Source: Methyloversatilis universalis EHg5
Lineage (GTDB): Bacteria > Pseudomonadota > Gammaproteobacteria > Burkholderiales > Rhodocyclaceae
Reading direction: 5' to 3'
Assembly (NCBI RefSeq): GCF_000378945.1
Contig: NZ_KB900539.1
Location: 3,048,022-3,112,021, forward strand
Length of the DNA stretch: 64,000 nt
Shown here: positions 10,899 to 18,856 of the stretch, piece after piece
How positions within the stretch are numbered: position 1 is the first letter of the stretch
How the letters are laid out: each line of letters opens with the position of its first letter
Made by a program: the position numbers and the translations under genes
Notes under the pieces: model-generated
Told to the model about the DNA's origin: nothing
The model's input: only the letters and a program-made list of their open reading frames with translations
The model's database searches: none

Positions 10899-10914
10899 TG
10901 GTCCGAACGGACCA
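10899..10914. promoter_or_regulatory. 16-nt palindrome, possible operator
   Basis: TGGTCCGAACGGACCA is a perfect 7-2-7 inverted repeat in the argJ / PEP-CTERM intergenic region, about 84 bases upstream of argJ and 102 upstream of the PEP-CTERM gene. The arrangement suggests an operator, but no regulator can be named. Confidence 0.35.
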
Positions 10915-11016
10915 CCCGGTCTTCATGGCAGTGAAAAGCCGCCCTCCTACCGTGCCGGCTTAACGCTTTTTTGCATTCGCGAAGAAGCGGAGCCGACCAC
11001 TGCACAGGAGCTGACC

Positions 11017-12372
11017 ATGCACGCACCCGCCCGCCTCACCCTCGCGCTGGCCATCGCCGGCGCCCTCGGCAGCCCGTTCGCCAGCACCGCGCACGCCGCC
11101 CAGAACACGCTGACCGGCTGGGCGATGCTGCCGGCCGCCACCTTTTCCGACGGCCCGACCTCCGGCCAGTTCGCCTTCACCAACGGTGCCAGCCCGGAAA
11201 ACAATCCGCCCTACCTGCACGCCCAGCCGGTACAGGGCTTCTCCGGCGTGCTGGCCGGCCCGAACGGCAGCTACCAGATGCTGGTGGACAACGGTTTCGG
11301 CGCCAAAGGCAATTCGGCGGACGCGCTGCTGCGCATGTATGCGGTACAGGTGAACTGGGGCGCGCACAGCGTGAGCGCGGCCGGCTTCGGCAACGGCGCC
11401 GCCCTGCCCGGCTTCGACGCCGCCTCGCGCATCACGCTCAATGACGCGAACCGCAGGCTGCCCTTCGCCATCGTGGCCGACGGCGCGACCTACCCGGGCA
11501 GCAGCATCGCGGTGGACAGCCGCATCAGCAGCGGCCGCCTGCTCACCGGGGCCGATCTCGATCTGGAGTCGGTGCGCCGCGACCGCACCGGCAATCTGTG
11601 GTTCGGCGAGGAATTCGGCCCCTTCCTGGTCAAGACCGACGCCACCGGCACGGTGCAGAACGTGTTCCGTACGCCCAATGTGCTGGGCCTGGGCAGCAAC
11701 CCGTATGTGCAGTCGCCGTCCAGCCCGCTGGTGAGCGGCGCCACCAACCTGCCGGGCTCCGGCGGCTTCGAGGGCATGGCGCTGAACGCCAGCGGCACCC
11801 ATCTGTACACGCTGCTGGAGCGCCCGCTCACCACCGACAGCAACCAGAAGCGCCTGCTGGTTCAGGAATTCAGCCTGGCGGACGAAGCCTTCACCGGCGA
11901 CTGGTTCGGCTACCGGCTGGACGCGGACGGCACCAATATCGGCGACATGACCGCGATCGACGACCACCGCTTTCTGGTGATCGAGCGCAACGGCGGCACC
12001 GCCACCAGCGGCACGCCGTTCAAGAAGATCTTCATGATCGACAGCAGCCAGCGGGATGCCGAAGGCTTCGCGAAGAAGACCGAACTGGTCGACCTGATGA
12101 ACATCGCCGACCCGGACGACCTGAATGGCGACGGCTCGACCACCTTCACCTTCCCCTACGTGACGATCGAGGACGTGCTGCTGCTCGACGAGCGGACGCT
12201 GCTGGTGGTCAATGACAACAACTTTCCGGGCGGTGGCGGCCGCGCGCTGACCTCGGACAACACCGAATTCCTGCGCATACAGCTCGCCAACCCGGTGCCG
12301 GAGCCGGAAACCTACGCGCTGATGCTGGCCGGTCTCGGCCTGATCGGTCTGGCGGCCCGCCGTCGCGGCTGA
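11017..12372 (+). CDS. PEP-CTERM exported phytase/esterase-like protein (first copy)
   Basis: The 451-residue protein has a signal peptide (about residues 1-30, ending STAHAA) and a C-terminal PEP-CTERM sorting tail: VPEPETYALMLAGLG, a hydrophobic stretch and RRRG. The body resembles the esterase-like activity of phytase domain, a beta-propeller-like fold, with DLESVRRDRTGNLWFGEEFGP in the middle and VIEDVLLL-type segments later. PEP-CTERM proteins are processed by exosortase and retained at or released from the surface. ATG 11017 is supported by AGGAG at 11006-11010; an earlier open frame overlaps argJ in antisense and is not credible. Substrate unknown. The next gene is a paralogue 16 bases away. 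Confidence 0.8.
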   Translation: MHAPARLTLALAIAGALGSPFASTAHAAQNTLTGWAMLPAATFSDGPTSGQFAFTNGASPENNPPYLHAQPVQGFSGVLAGPNGSYQMLVDNGFGAKGNSADALLRMYAVQVNWGAHSVSAAGFGNGAALPGFDAASRITLNDANRRLPFAIVADGATYPGSSIAVDSRISSGRLLTGADLDLESVRRDRTGNLWFGEEFGPFLVKTDATGTVQNVFRTPNVLGLGSNPYVQSPSSPLVSGATNLPGSGGFEGMALNASGTHLYTLLERPLTTDSNQKRLLVQEFSLADEAFTGDWFGYRLDADGTNIGDMTAIDDHRFLVIERNGGTATSGTPFKKIFMIDSSQRDAEGFAKKTELVDLMNIADPDDLNGDGSTTFTFPYVTIEDVLLLDERTLLVVNDNNFPGGGGRALTSDNTEFLRIQLANPVPEPETYALMLAGLGLIGLAARRRG

Positions 12373-12388
12373 ACCTGGAGACGTCTCA

Positions 12389-13561
12389 ATGAAAAAGCTC
12401 ATCCTCCCGGCCGTGATCGCGGCCTTCGCAACCGGTGCGCAGGCGGCTGATTTTTCCCTGCGCGTGATCGGCGCCACCTCGCTGCCCACCGGCACGCTGT
12501 ACCAGGGCGTGGAGTTCGGCGGCATTTCCGGCATCGACCGCGCCGCCGACGGCAGCTACTGGGCCATTTCCGATGACCGCGGTGGCGAGCGCGGCACGCC
12601 GCGCTTCTACAATCTGTCGCTGGACTACGACGCCAGCGGCTTCCATGGCGTCCGCATCAACAGCCAGACCTTCATGCAGCGGCCGGATGGCTCGACCTTC
12701 CCGGCCAATGCCCGCACGGTCGATCCGGAAGGGCTGCGCGTGGCGCCGAACGGCAATCTTTACTGGTCGTCGGAAGGCAACTGGAGCACGAATGCGGCGG
12801 CCCGCTACCAGCCCTTCGTCCGCGAAATGACGACCTCAGGCGCCTTCGTGCGCGAGTTCGCGACGCCGGCGATGTACAACTATGTCGATAACGCCAGCAC
12901 CGGCGGCCGCAGCAACAAGCTGTTCGAGGCGCTGACCGTGGCGCCGGACGGCACCGTGTTCGTGGCCAACGAAGACGCGCTGATCCAGGACGGAAACATC
13001 ACGACGCTGAACGCGGGCAGCGTGGTGCGCGTCACCGCACTCGACCCGGTCAGCGGCAGCGCCCGCGCGCAGTACGCCTACGCACTGCCGCCGATTCCGG
13101 TCGATGCCGCCCCCGGTGCCCCGTTCGTCCCGGACAACGGTCTGCCCGAACTGCTGGCGATTTCCGACACGCAGTTCATCGCCATCGAACGCGCCTTCGC
13201 GTCCGGCGTCGGCAACACCATCCGCCTGACGCTGGCCGAAATCACCGCCGACACCACCGACGTGTCCGCCTTCGCCAGTCTGGCCGGCGCGGCCTACACG
13301 CCGATGCGCCGCACCTTGCTGCTGGAAATGCCCCTCACCTACCAGGGCATCACGCTGGACAACATCGAGGCGGTCAGCTGGGGCCACACGCTGGCCAACG
13401 GCCACCGCACGCTGGTGCTGGCCGCCGACAACAATTTCAGCGGCAGCCAGAGCACCCAGTTCATCGCGCTGGAAATCGCGCCGGTGCCCGAACCGGAACA
13501 GTACGCGCTGCTGCTGGCCGGCCTCGGCCTGATCGGCTGGGCGGCCCGACGCCGCGGCTGA
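12389..13561 (+). CDS. PEP-CTERM exported phytase/esterase-like protein (second copy)
   Basis: This 390-residue protein has a short signal peptide (residues 1-19, ending ATGAQA) and the same C-terminal sorting tail type as the preceding gene: VPEPEQYALLLAGLG, a hydrophobic stretch and RRRG. The body matches the esterase-like activity of phytase family, with an early FGGISGIDRAADGSYWAISDD strand-turn repeat and VDPEGLRVAPNGNLYW. It lies 16 bases after its paralogue and almost certainly shares its transcript. The two proteins differ in length and sequence apart from the domain and tail, so the duplication is not recent. Enzymatic activity is only inferred. Confidence 0.8.
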   Translation: MKKLILPAVIAAFATGAQAADFSLRVIGATSLPTGTLYQGVEFGGISGIDRAADGSYWAISDDRGGERGTPRFYNLSLDYDASGFHGVRINSQTFMQRPDGSTFPANARTVDPEGLRVAPNGNLYWSSEGNWSTNAAARYQPFVREMTTSGAFVREFATPAMYNYVDNASTGGRSNKLFEALTVAPDGTVFVANEDALIQDGNITTLNAGSVVRVTALDPVSGSARAQYAYALPPIPVDAAPGAPFVPDNGLPELLAISDTQFIAIERAFASGVGNTIRLTLAEITADTTDVSAFASLAGAAYTPMRRTLLLEMPLTYQGITLDNIEAVSWGHTLANGHRTLVLAADNNFSGSQSTQFIALEIAPVPEPEQYALLLAGLGLIGWAARRRG

Positions 13562-13565
13562 GTGC

Positions 13566-15020
13566 TCAGCCGCGCGGGCGCGGGCCGGACTGTTCCAGCG
13601 CGAGCCCGGCCAGCCGTGCGAAGTGCAGCAGCCCCTCCTGGGCGTCTTCCGGGAACACCGGGCGCGATGGCGCCCGGTCGATGTAGAGCACGCCCATCAC
13701 CTGGCCGTGCGCCTCGACCGGCACCAGCATCTGGTGCCGGTCGCCGAGCGCGGCACGCAGCCGGGTCAGCGAAGGCAGACCGGGCGCCGGCACGAAGCCG
13801 GCCGCCACGTCGATGGTGCGGGCGTGGTCGACAAGTTCGGTCAGCGCGTCGCGCGGCGCACCGGCAAGCAGGAAGTTGAAATGCCGCATCAGCTGCTGCG
13901 CGCCCAGCCCTTCGGTGGCGCGCGCTGCCAGCTGTGCACGGTTGGCGGTGACCAGCGCCAGCACCGCGCGGTCGGCACCCAGCGTGCGCCCGGCGCCTTC
14001 GAGTGCGAGATCCAGCACCGTGGTGCTGGCCGCCTGCAGCGCGATCAGCGACACAATGCGGCGCGCCACGTCCAGTTCGGCCAGCGGGTCGGGTTCGGCA
14101 TCGCCCGCCGGCGCGTCGGCGCCCGCATCCACCGCTCGACTGGCCTGCGGAATGCGCTGGGCGGCGTCGTCGCAGCCGTAGAAGCCGGCGATGCGCGCCG
14201 CCTCCTTGGCGTGGGCGGCCACCACCGGCGCCACTTCGATCACGCCCAGCTTGAGCAGCTTGGCGTAATCGCGCACCGCTGAGCGGGCGCGTTCGGAATC
14301 CCAGCCGCCCTCGGCCGCCTCGGCCAGCCGGTAGGCCGCAACGATCAGGCCTTCGCGGCTGTCGGCGCGCACACCGTCAGCGCGCGCACTGGCCACCAGC
14401 GAGGGCAGCGTCCATTCACGGGCCAGCATCTGGGTAAGCGAGCGCAGGCGGAAGCCCAGCATGTCCATTTCGATCTGTTCCGGCGCACCGCGCTGTTCGC
14501 GCAGCGCACGGTCGAGCCTGATGCCGACCTCGCCAGAAAAGCACCAGAAGGCCATTTCACCGATGTGCGACAGCAGCGTGGCGATGAACACCTCTTCCGG
14601 CGAAGCGTCGCCACGCGCCTGGGCGGCGTGCCGGGCATGTACGGCGGCGTGGAAGCAGCGGGCCATTTCGGCGGCTACCCGCTCACGCACACCGCCGGCC
14701 AGGAAGGCGTCGATCAGCGCAACCGACACCGCGATATTGCGCACCGTGTCGAAGCCAAGCACCACGATGGCACGCGAAATCGTGCTGACGCGGTGGCTTT
14801 CGCCCCGGAAGAAGACGGAATTGGCCATGCGCAGTACGCGCGTGGTCATGCCGGCATCGCGCAGGATGATGCGGCCGAGCGCCGAGGCCGGGCTGGCTTC
14901 GTCACCCGCCACTTCGCCGATGGCAGCCAGCGTGGCGCTGAAGATCGGCATGTCCTGGGCACGCAGGCGCGCAACCCAGGCGGACAGCGGATCGGTCGCA
15001 GCGACGGAGGGAGCGCTCAT
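13566..15020 (-). CDS. HDOD domain protein with C-terminal GAF-like domain
   Basis: The 484-residue protein has an N-terminal HDOD domain (about residues 15-210). Typical segments are LGRIILRDAGMTTRVLRMANS, STISRAIVVLGFDTVRNIAVS and a LLSHIGEMAFW region. HDOD is an HD-related domain that mostly lacks hydrolase activity and acts in signalling. After a linker, residues about 315-478 look like a GAF sensor (TVLDLALEGAGRTLGADRAVLAL, then VMGVLYIDR). The protein is soluble and likely cytoplasmic. It converges with the PEP-CTERM operon, whose stop at 13561 is four bases away. Ligand and output are unknown. Confidence 0.8.
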   Translation of the reverse strand: MSAPSVAATDPLSAWVARLRAQDMPIFSATLAAIGEVAGDEASPASALGRIILRDAGMTTRVLRMANSVFFRGESHRVSTISRAIVVLGFDTVRNIAVSVALIDAFLAGGVRERVAAEMARCFHAAVHARHAAQARGDASPEEVFIATLLSHIGEMAFWCFSGEVGIRLDRALREQRGAPEQIEMDMLGFRLRSLTQMLAREWTLPSLVASARADGVRADSREGLIVAAYRLAEAAEGGWDSERARSAVRDYAKLLKLGVIEVAPVVAAHAKEAARIAGFYGCDDAAQRIPQASRAVDAGADAPAGDAEPDPLAELDVARRIVSLIALQAASTTVLDLALEGAGRTLGADRAVLALVTANRAQLAARATEGLGAQQLMRHFNFLLAGAPRDALTELVDHARTIDVAAGFVPAPGLPSLTRLRAALGDRHQMLVPVEAHGQVMGVLYIDRAPSRPVFPEDAQEGLLHFARLAGLALEQSGPRPRG

Positions 15021-15134
15021 GGGCGGGATCCGGACATGGAAATGGATTTCATGCCCGGCTAACGGCGCGCAGACGCGAAAGCTTGAGCGGCCGGCCTTCC
15101 GGGGCCTGCCCGGATACCGGCCACGCGGGCGCGT

Positions 15135-15560
15135 TTATTTGACCAGCAGCACCGGGCGGTTGGAATGGTGCAGCACGCCGCTGGCGATGGAGCCCAGGGC
15201 AAAGCTGGCGAGTGCGCCGTGGCCGCGGCGGCCCAGCACGATCAGTTCGCAATCCTGCTGTTCGGCGTAGCGGGCGATGGTTTCAGCCGGCGGGCCGACG
15301 TGCAGGTGCACCACCGGCTCGATCTTCGCGTTGCGCAGGGTTTCCAGCGCGGAACGGATCGCGTCCTGCCCCTCTTCGCGGTAGTAGTCGTTCAGCGCTT
15401 CGCGGCTCACGTGATGCTGCAGCAGGCCGCCGGGCACCGGCGCATGAACGAAAAGCAGGTGGATTTCCGGCGCTGCGGTGAGCTGTGAAGTCAGGCGCAG
15501 CACTTCGGCGGTGGCACGCACGCCGTGGTCGGAGCCGTCGACGGCAAGCAGGATACGCAT
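15135..15560 (-). CDS. Universal stress protein, UspA family
   Basis: The 141-residue protein starts MRILLAVDGSDHG and ends with the nucleotide-binding pattern VLGRRGHGALASFALGSIASGVLHHSNRPVLLV, the G-xx-G-x9-G-S arrangement of ATP-binding Usp proteins. Such proteins help cells survive stress, energy limitation or oxygen shift. It lies upstream of the SafE-hemN group on the same strand, in a region rich in micro-oxic functions. A second Usp gene is at 30152-30607. No terminator or operator was seen nearby. Confidence 0.9.
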   Translation of the reverse strand: MRILLAVDGSDHGVRATAEVLRLTSQLTAAPEIHLLFVHAPVPGGLLQHHVSREALNDYYREEGQDAIRSALETLRNAKIEPVVHLHVGPPAETIARYAEQQDCELIVLGRRGHGALASFALGSIASGVLHHSNRPVLLVK

Positions 15561-15594
15561 GGTGGTCTCTCGACGTATTGTTATAGGAAGAGCG

Positions 15595-16320
15595 CTAAGT
15601 ATGGCAGATGAGGCCGTTCCACAGCCCGTCGCCCAGCGTCGATGCGCGGGCCAGTCCGGCCACGCCGAAGGCGAGCACCAGCAGGCCGGCCACTCGCCGC
15701 AGCCCCTGGTGCCGGGTGAGGCCGCGCAGCCGGGTCAGCAGCATGCCGGCCAGCAGCAGATTGGGCAGCGTACCGAGGCCGAAGGCGACCATGATGAGCG
15801 CGCCGCTGCCGGGCGAACCGGACAGCAGCGCCAGCCCCAGCATGCTGTACACCAGGCCGCAGGGCAGGAAACCCCACAGCAGGCCGACACCCAGCGCCTG
15901 AGCCGGCGAGCGGGCGGGCAGGAAGCGGCGCGCCAGCGGCTGGATGCGCGTCCACAGCGGCCGGCCGAGCGCTTCGACCGGCGCCAGCAGCCGGGTGTAG
16001 CCGGCCAGATAGGCGCCGAGCGCGATCATCATCAGATTGGCCAGTACGTAGAGCGTCATCTGCACCGGTGCAGCCCGGCCGGCCAGCAGGCTTACGCCGC
16101 CGACGCCGCCCGCCACCGCACCGGCCAGCGCATAGCTGCTGATGCGCCCGCCGCTGTAGGCGAGGTGCAGGGCCAGCGCCGGCAGCTGGCCGCGCCAGCC
16201 CGGGCGCCGCGCCTGCGGCACGCCGGCCGAAATGGCCGACACGATGCCGCCGCACATGCCGGCGCAATGCACGCCGCCGAGCAGGCCGACGACGAAAACC
16301 GCTGCAAGACCGAGATTCAT
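15595..16320 (-). CDS. TauE/SafE-like membrane protein linked to cbb3 oxidase genes
   Basis: The 241-residue protein has about six membrane segments, starting GLAAVFVVGLLGG and with the conserved HCAGMCGG motif near residues 18-25 plus GFLPCGLVYSML near residue 150. This is the SafE-like/COG2836 type that in many proteobacteria sits between cco genes and hemN-fnr and is suspected to act in copper or cytochrome assembly. Here it lies 44 bases downstream of hemN on the same strand, so cotranscription is plausible. The sulfite-exporter name of the wider family should not be taken literally. The metal role is inference from context and the paired Cys residues. Confidence 0.75.
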   Translation of the reverse strand: MNLGLAAVFVVGLLGGVHCAGMCGGIVSAISAGVPQARRPGWRGQLPALALHLAYSGGRISSYALAGAVAGGVGGVSLLAGRAAPVQMTLYVLANLMMIALGAYLAGYTRLLAPVEALGRPLWTRIQPLARRFLPARSPAQALGVGLLWGFLPCGLVYSMLGLALLSGSPGSGALIMVAFGLGTLPNLLLAGMLLTRLRGLTRHQGLRRVAGLLVLAFGVAGLARASTLGDGLWNGLICHT

Positions 16321-16364
16321 TCAGGACACACGCAAGGCCGGAAACCGCGCGGCCGGTGCCGCGC

Positions 16365-17750
16365 TCACACCACCTTAGAGTAGCGCACCGTTTCGCTGTC
16401 CAGACGCAGATAGCGGTCAAACACCATGCAGACCGCGCGCACCAGCAGCCGGCCACGCGGCGTGATGGCGATCCAGTCCGGCTCCAGCGTGAGCAGGCCG
16501 GCCTCTTCCAGTTCGGCCAGTTCCTGCAGTTCCGGGGCGAAATACTTGCGGAAATCGATGGCGTAGGCGCTTTCGATCGCCTCGATCGACAGTTCGAAAT
16601 GGCACATGAGCGCGCCGATCACCGCGCTGCGCACGCTGTCGTCCGGCGTCATGTCCAGACCGCGCATGACCGGCAGTTCGCCGTCGTCGATGGCCTGGGT
16701 CCAGCTTTCTATCGTGCGGTGATTCTGCGCGAAGCTGGCGCCGACCCGCGAAATGGCCGACACGCCCAGCCCGACCAGATCACAGCCGGCATGGGTGGAA
16801 TAGCCCTGGAAGTTGCGCTGCAGCCGGCCATGGCGCTGCGCCATGGCCAGTTCGTCATCCGGACGGGCGAAATGGTCCATGCCGACATGGACATAGCCGG
16901 CTTCGTGCAGCCGGTCGATGGCCAGACGCAGCAGCTGCGGCCGCACTTCGGGGCCGGGCAGCATGGATTCGTCGATGCGCCGCTGCGGCATGAACTGCTT
17001 GGGCAGGTGGGCGTAGTGGTAGATGGCAACCCGGTCCGGCGCCAGCCGTACCAGAGTGGCCAGCGTGGCATCGAAACTGTCCGGCGTCTGGCCGGGCAGA
17101 CCGTAGATGAGGTCGATGCCGGTGGATACGAAACCGTTGTCACGCGCGGCATTCAGCACGATTTCGGTTTCTTCGACACTCTGGATGCGATTGACCGCGC
17201 GCTGCACCACCGGGTCGAAATCCTGCACGCCGACGCTGATACGGTTGAAACCGAGCGAACCGAGGTGCGCAATGCGCGCCGCCGATACGCCGCGCGGATC
17301 CATCTCGATCGAGCACTGCGCGCTGTCGGACAGCCGGAAGTGAGTGCGCAGCCCCTCGATCAGCCGGGCCATCTGCGCGTCGTTCAGGAAGGTGGGGGTA
17401 CCGCCGCCCAGATGCAGCTGGGCCACTTCGCGACTGCCCTTCACCAGCGCTGCCTTCATCGCCATTTCGCGCAGCAGCGTATCGACATAGCTGTCGGCGC
17501 GCGCGTGGTCCTTGGTGATGATCTTGTTGCAGGCGCAGTAGTAGCAGATGGTGTCGCAGAACGGGATGTGGATGTAGATCGACAGCGGGCCGGCGCTGGC
17601 GGTCCGCGCACCCAGACGCCCGGCATGAGCGCGGGCGTCGTGCGAGAAATTGAACCGGTCGGCGGTGGGGTAGGAGGTGTAACGGGGCCCGGGCACGTCG
17701 AAACGGCGCATCAGCTGCGGGTCGAACACCAGTTCCTTTGCGACATTCAT
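16365..17750 (-). CDS. hemN: Oxygen-independent coproporphyrinogen III oxidase
   Basis: HemN is a radical SAM enzyme that converts coproporphyrinogen III to protoporphyrinogen IX without oxygen. The 461-residue protein has the cluster motif C65-x3-C69-x2-C72 within YIHIPFCDTICYYCACNK, and GGGTPTFL near residue 115. The start sequence KELVFDPQLMRRFDVPGPRYTSYPTA is the classical HemN N-terminus, which separates it from HemW-type proteins. The gene is divergent from fnr with a 70-base gap. A perfect FNR box there, with a CATGAT -10-like element at 17785-17780 on the minus strand, fits activation by FNR under low oxygen. Confidence 0.96.
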   Translation of the reverse strand: MNVAKELVFDPQLMRRFDVPGPRYTSYPTADRFNFSHDARAHAGRLGARTASAGPLSIYIHIPFCDTICYYCACNKIITKDHARADSYVDTLLREMAMKAALVKGSREVAQLHLGGGTPTFLNDAQMARLIEGLRTHFRLSDSAQCSIEMDPRGVSAARIAHLGSLGFNRISVGVQDFDPVVQRAVNRIQSVEETEIVLNAARDNGFVSTGIDLIYGLPGQTPDSFDATLATLVRLAPDRVAIYHYAHLPKQFMPQRRIDESMLPGPEVRPQLLRLAIDRLHEAGYVHVGMDHFARPDDELAMAQRHGRLQRNFQGYSTHAGCDLVGLGVSAISRVGASFAQNHRTIESWTQAIDDGELPVMRGLDMTPDDSVRSAVIGALMCHFELSIEAIESAYAIDFRKYFAPELQELAELEEAGLLTLEPDWIAITPRGRLLVRAVCMVFDRYLRLDSETVRYSKVV

Positions 17751-17807
17751 GATTTATTGGCACACTTTGCGTTATGTTCATCATGCAAGCGCACCCTTTG
17801 TTGCGCA

Positions 17808-17821
17808 TTGATCGCAATCAA
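17808..17821. promoter_or_regulatory. Perfect FNR box on the fnr start codon, hemN-fnr intergenic
   Basis: TTGATCGCAATCAA matches the FNR consensus TTGAT-N4-ATCAA exactly. Its last base is the A of the fnr ATG. Measured toward hemN, its centre lies about 30 bases before a CATGAT -10-like hexamer (17785-17780, minus strand), the spacing of class II FNR activation. For fnr itself the position suggests repression. Confidence 0.85.
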
Positions 17822-18555
17822 TGAACAGCGTATCGATACCCATCACCACGCAGGGGCTTCAAGTCGCCTGCTCTGCCTGCAACCTTCGCGAACTGTGCAT
17901 GCCGGTCGGCCTGTCCGACGATGAGCTTGAGCGCGTCGACACCCTGATCGGCGCCCGCCGCAAAATCGCGCGCGGCATGCCGCTCTATCTTTCGGGCGAA
18001 GCCTTCCAGTCGCTGTATGCCATCCGCACCGGCTTCTTCAAGACCGAAGTCATTTCGGAGGACGGCCGCGAACAGGTGACCGGCTTCCAGATGGCCGGCG
18101 AACTGATGGGGCTGGACGGCATCGGCACCGGCAACCACAACTGCGACGCCCGCGCGCTGGAAGACAGCGAGGTGTGCGTGATTCCGTTCAACCGGCTGTC
18201 CGAACTGTCGCGCGAGATCGACACGCTGCAGCATCACTTCCACAAGGTGATGAGCCGCGAAATCGTGCGCGATCAGGCGGTCATGATGCTGCTCGGCACC
18301 ATGCGCGCCGAAGAACGGCTGGCCGCCTTCCTGGTGAACCTGTCGCAGCGCTTCGCGTCGCGCGGCTATTCGGCCACCGAATTCAATCTGCGCATGACGC
18401 GCGAGGAAATAGGCTCCTACCTCGGCCTGAAGCTGGAAACCGTGAGCCGCGGCCTGTCGCGCCTGCAGGACGAAGGTTTGCTGTCGGTCAGCAACAAGAA
18501 CATCCGCATCCACAAGCTGGACGACCTGAAAAAGGCGATGAGCCCGCGCTGCTGA
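17821..18555 (+). CDS. fnr: FNR-family oxygen-sensing transcription regulator
   Basis: The 244-residue protein is a Crp/Fnr regulator that holds a [4Fe-4S] cluster and binds DNA when oxygen is scarce. The cluster ligands are visible: C17, C20 and C26 in CSACNLRELC, plus C119 in SEVCVIPF. The C-terminal helix-turn-helix has TREEIGSYLGLKLETVSRGLSRLQ, with the E-xx-SR recognition residues of the FNR subgroup. ATG 17821 is the only reasonable start because an in-frame TGA lies at 17809-17811. There is no Shine-Dalgarno sequence and the FNR box overlaps the start, so initiation may be leaderless or SD-independent. A terminator follows at 18585. Confidence 0.95.
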   Translation: MNSVSIPITTQGLQVACSACNLRELCMPVGLSDDELERVDTLIGARRKIARGMPLYLSGEAFQSLYAIRTGFFKTEVISEDGREQVTGFQMAGELMGLDGIGTGNHNCDARALEDSEVCVIPFNRLSELSREIDTLQHHFHKVMSREIVRDQAVMMLLGTMRAEERLAAFLVNLSQRFASRGYSATEFNLRMTREEIGSYLGLKLETVSRGLSRLQDEGLLSVSNKNIRIHKLDDLKKAMSPRC

Positions 18556-18584
18556 GATCGGGCGGCCCGTTTCATGATGCACTG

Positions 18585-18607
18585 AAGGCGCCGTGAGGCG
18601 CCTTTTT
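18585..18607 (+). terminator. Intrinsic terminator of fnr
   Basis: An 8-bp stem (18585-18592 with 18597-18604) with a GTGA loop is followed by a T-run, 30 bases after the fnr stop. Confidence 0.85.
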
Positions 18608-18646
18608 CATGTGCGGACAGCGGATGAGGAACCCGCCGGAACGGCG

Positions 18647-18840
18647 GCCGTAGGGTGAGCAGGCCAACGGCCTGCGCACGCGGACCGCACCACAATCATG
18701 CTTACGTGACCCGCCGCGACAGCGTGCGCTCGCCAGCGAGCACACCCTACCCGGGAATCCGACGGTCTTCCCTGCACCTCGAATCGCGCAGCACGAAGGC
18801 CGTAGGGTGTGCAGGCCAATGGCCTGCGCACGCGGACCGC
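18647..18840. repeat. REP-like repeat cluster, two direct units and one inverted unit
   Basis: Unit 1 (18647-18688) and unit 2 (18799-18840) are near-identical 42-mers starting GCCGTAGGGTG, each with a 7-3-7 palindrome (GCAGGCCAACGGCCTGC in unit 1). An inverted unit at about 18721-18750 reads GTAGGGTGTGC on the minus strand with a different self-complementary core. The units fill the fnr-miaA intergenic region. They resemble REP/REPIN elements mobilised by RAYT transposases, but no such transposase is present here. Confidence 0.7.
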
Positions 18841-18856
18841 GGAAGTCTGGTGTCCG

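Noticed and set aside
9457..11016. A long + strand open frame leading into the first PEP-CTERM gene
   Set aside because: It is antisense to argJ and has no ribosome site or protein-like composition; the true start is ATG 11017 with AGGAG upstream.
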